From assembly GCA_019637685.1 (NCBI GenBank), contig JAHBVF010000042.1, positions 1 to 53,009 of the forward strand: a stretch of DNA of 53,009 bases, given 5' to 3'. Numbering within the stretch: the stretch's first letter is position 1; each line of letters begins with the position of its first letter. The stretch comes from Caldilineaceae bacterium (GTDB lineage: Bacteria; Chloroflexota; Anaerolineae; Caldilineales; Caldilineaceae). This document shows, one piece after another, positions 51,186-53,009 of the stretch. The notes beneath the pieces were generated by a model. The model ran no database searches and was not told the DNA's origin. It worked only from the letters and a program-made list of their open reading frames with translations. The position numbers and the translations under genes were made by a program.

Positions 51186-52220
51186 ATGACAACCCTTAAC
51201 ACCAGCCAGTTCCCTGCCCAAGTGCCGCCTAAACCTAGCGGCCACTACGCCCATATTGTGATGCTGCGGGTGACGGACAGCTACCCACTTTTTCAGACCG
51301 ACGGTGAATTGAATACAGCCCGTATCAGCGCCGGGGCGAACGAGCAATCCTCCAAAGAGATCATCACCCGGCTGACGATGTTCAAGCGCAAGCAGACCAC
51401 CCCCGAACGGCTGGTCGGTCGGGAATTGCTGCGGCGCTATGGCTTTATCAGCCCCGAATCGGTGGACGGAAGTGGTAAAGAGACGGAAGACGCCGACGGC
51501 CTGCCCTTTGACGAATACAATGTGGCATTCTGCCAGTGGACGCCAGATGCCATCAGCTATGGTTATGCTATTGGCGATTCCGGCTCCGAGCGCAGCAAAG
51601 TGCTCAGCGACACCTGCTACTCCCTGACGCCCTACGACGACAGTCACGAAGCTTTTACTCTCAATGCGCCCTATGAGAGCGGCACAATGAGCCAGCGGGG
51701 GCAAGTGACCAGCCGTATCAACGAGCAGGACCACATCCGTCCCCAAGTCATCTTTCCAAGCGTCCTGACCACCCGGGACCTGACTTGGCCGCTCTTTCGC
51801 TATGTGCTGAACAATGTGCTGCGTACCCGACGCTATGGCGCACAGACCACCCGTACAGGTCGGGTGGACAACCGCATTATCGGCATTGTGCTGGCCGACG
51901 GCGAGATCTTCAGCAATCTCAAATTCACCCAGCGGCTCTACGATGCGCTGGCGAGCCAGGAGGCGATCAATCTGCCCGACCCGGTGGATGTGGCCGCGGC
52001 CAGCGCAGCCGCCCGCACAGTGCTGCCCCAACTGGTGGGCGAAGATGGCGTTGTGGTGAGTCAACTCCTGACCGGAGACGATCTGGCCGATTTCCTGCAG
52101 GATTTGCAGCGGGAAGCATCGGATGAAGCATCACTCAAAGGTCTGCTTCAGGCGGCCTGGAACGACAGCGAGAGCTATCACGAAGCGTGGCTGGCCAAAG
52201 GCAAGAAGGGCAAGAGATAA
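51186..52220 (+). CDS. csc2: Csc2 (Cas7-type backbone subunit of type I-D)
   Basis: 344 residues. RRM-fold backbone subunit coating crRNA. Conserved blocks of the family: VMLRVTDSYPLFQTDGELNT, LVGRELLRRYGFISPE, SEFNAPYES-like TLNAPYESGTMSQRGQVT, FPSVLTTRDLTWPLFRYVLN, TRTGRVDNRIIGIVLADGE. GGAGAG precedes the ATG. It overlaps none of its neighbours; csc1 begins 11 bp later. Confidence 0.93.
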   Translation: MTTLNTSQFPAQVPPKPSGHYAHIVMLRVTDSYPLFQTDGELNTARISAGANEQSSKEIITRLTMFKRKQTTPERLVGRELLRRYGFISPESVDGSGKETEDADGLPFDEYNVAFCQWTPDAISYGYAIGDSGSERSKVLSDTCYSLTPYDDSHEAFTLNAPYESGTMSQRGQVTSRINEQDHIRPQVIFPSVLTTRDLTWPLFRYVLNNVLRTRRYGAQTTRTGRVDNRIIGIVLADGEIFSNLKFTQRLYDALASQEAINLPDPVDVAAASAAARTVLPQLVGEDGVVVSQLLTGDDLADFLQDLQREASDEASLKGLLQAAWNDSESYHEAWLAKGKKGKR

Positions 52221-52231
52221 CAGGGGGAGTT

Positions 52232-52897
52232 ATGCGCATCATCCGTTGTCAACTCTGTCTGCACGAGAATCTCTTTTATGCCACACGGGAGATCGGCAGG
52301 CTGTACGAAACAGGCCGCTATCTGCACAACTACGGGTTGACCTACGCGCTGGGGTTGGCGACATCCGCCTACCGCAGCGCTGGGTCCATCCCTCGCTATG
52401 CCGAGGAGTTGCCAGTTCTCAATGACCGGCAACTCTACGTAACGCCAGCCCGTCCTGGAATGGTGGCCTATGAACTGAACACCTTCAAATATGCCGACAA
52501 CCGCTACCGGGTGAAGATGGAGCCGGGCAGCCGCAACACCCCCAGCTTTGGCCGGGCCAAAGAGTTGGCGGTGGGCAGCGAGTTTGTGTTCAGCATCATC
52601 AGCGCCGCCGACTGGCAACCGCCGAAATGGGTTCGTCTGGGCAAATGGATGAGCAAAGCGGCTGTGGAGGTACTTGCATCGGAGGAAGTCACGAGCATTC
52701 GGCAAGGGGCATACACGGCTGCGATCCCGCTAAATCCGTTGGACCTGCCGCCCGATTCCCATCTGCTCGCCTACGACCTGATTTCGATGCCGCCGGTTTC
52801 ACTGCTGGATAACGCGCAAATGAACGGCCCACACTACCGCCTGTCCAATGGCGATTGCATACCGGCTGATTTGGCCTATCGTTTTCCAGCGGGATAG
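52232..52897 (+). CDS. csc1: Csc1 (Cas5-type subunit of type I-D)
   Basis: 221 residues. Binds the 5' handle of crRNA in the I-D complex. Starts MRIIRCQLCLHENLFYATRE; LYETGRYLHNYGLTYALGL and WVRLGKWMSKAAVEV are family-typical. ATG 52232 has GGGGGAG upstream. It is the last complete gene; the next I-D genes (cas6, cas4, cas1, cas2) would be expected further on but a convergent gene intervenes here. Confidence 0.92.
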   Translation: MRIIRCQLCLHENLFYATREIGRLYETGRYLHNYGLTYALGLATSAYRSAGSIPRYAEELPVLNDRQLYVTPARPGMVAYELNTFKYADNRYRVKMEPGSRNTPSFGRAKELAVGSEFVFSIISAADWQPPKWVRLGKWMSKAAVEVLASEEVTSIRQGAYTAAIPLNPLDLPPDSHLLAYDLISMPPVSLLDNAQMNGPHYRLSNGDCIPADLAYRFPAG

Positions 52898-52901
52898 AGC
52901 C

Positions 52902-52938
52902 GATGGGGGCGGGATGAGAAAATCACACCGCCCCCATC
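52902..52938. terminator. Hairpin between convergent genes
   Basis: GATGGGGGCGG (52902-52912) pairs with CCGCCCCCATC (52928-52938). The stop of the minus-strand gene lies in the loop. No T-run follows on either side, so termination is probably weak or factor-assisted. Confidence 0.5.
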
Positions 52939-53009
52939 CCCCGCCCAATCTCGGCCAGCACATCGGCCAGGGTGGGTGGAGACGAGGCGATGATATTCTG
53001 CATGCTGCC
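52923..53009 (-). CDS. C-terminal end of a gene entering from the right edge
   Basis: Minus-strand frame open to the window edge, 28 residues ending SSPPTLADVLAEIGRGMGAV with TGA at 52923-52925. Not recognised. It converges on csc1. Confidence 0.45.
   Translation of the reverse strand, partial: GSMQNIIASSPPTLADVLAEIGRGMGAV

Overview
The window looks like a chromosomal segment of a GC-rich, Chloroflexota-like bacterium. This is an inference from three things: the mix of genes (type I-D CRISPR, sugar ABC transporter with a lipoprotein receptor, Yip1-type membrane proteins), the weak or absent Shine-Dalgarno sequences in many host genes, and intergenic hairpin repeats of a kind common in such genomes. 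No rRNA or intact tRNA lies in the window.

Region 1 (1-32.7 kb) is host-like. It holds a phosphohexomutase, two Yip1-type membrane proteins, a LysM/L,D-transpeptidase, an AIR-synthase-like ATPase, an FtsK-like translocase with a small membrane partner behind a LexA-type operator, an MFS exporter, a patatin-like lipase, a ferredoxin and a PIG-L deacetylase. Next come a three-gene sugar ABC transporter (no ATPase), a P-loop kinase, purN, an LLM-type oxidoreductase, an MBL-fold hydrolase, recO and a MazG-like protein. A four-gene minus-strand operon cysH-cbiX-like-cobA-met8-like then couples sulfate reduction to sirohaem synthesis. After about 0.9 kb of decayed mobile DNA comes a tightly overlapped operon: SNF2 helicase, SWIM zinc-finger protein and a helicase-associated protein.

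Region 2 (about 33.0-43.7 kb) is an integrated, plasmid-like element. Its left edge carries the 3' half of a tRNA-Met gene (anticodon loop to 3' end), followed by a strong terminator and a tyrosine integrase. The rest is co-directional: small unknown proteins, a second FtsK-like translocase plus small Pro-rich membrane protein, Zn-ribbon proteins, a winged-helix replication initiator, a DnaC/IstB-type helicase loader, ParA and a ribbon-helix-helix partner. The element carries four kinds of ordered DNA repeats: heptamer arrays in almost every spacer, a 10-bp phased AGAACC/GGTTCT array inside the translocase gene, a series of 9-9-9 hairpins (CTGGGTGTG...CACACCCAG) plus AT-rich palindromes inside the initiator gene, and seven GCCAGC boxes at about 12-bp spacing after the partition genes. 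I read these as a lambda O/P-like replication module with its origin inside the initiator gene, plus a partition module with its own centromere.

Region 3 (43.9-52.9 kb) is the effector part of a type I-D CRISPR-Cas system: WYL regulator, cas3 helicase, a small low-GC unknown gene, cas10d/csc3, csc2 (cas7) and csc1 (cas5). cas6, cas4, cas1, cas2 and the main array are not in the window. Two CRISPR-repeat-like sequences lie alone between cas3 and the small gene. A convergent gene enters from the right edge.
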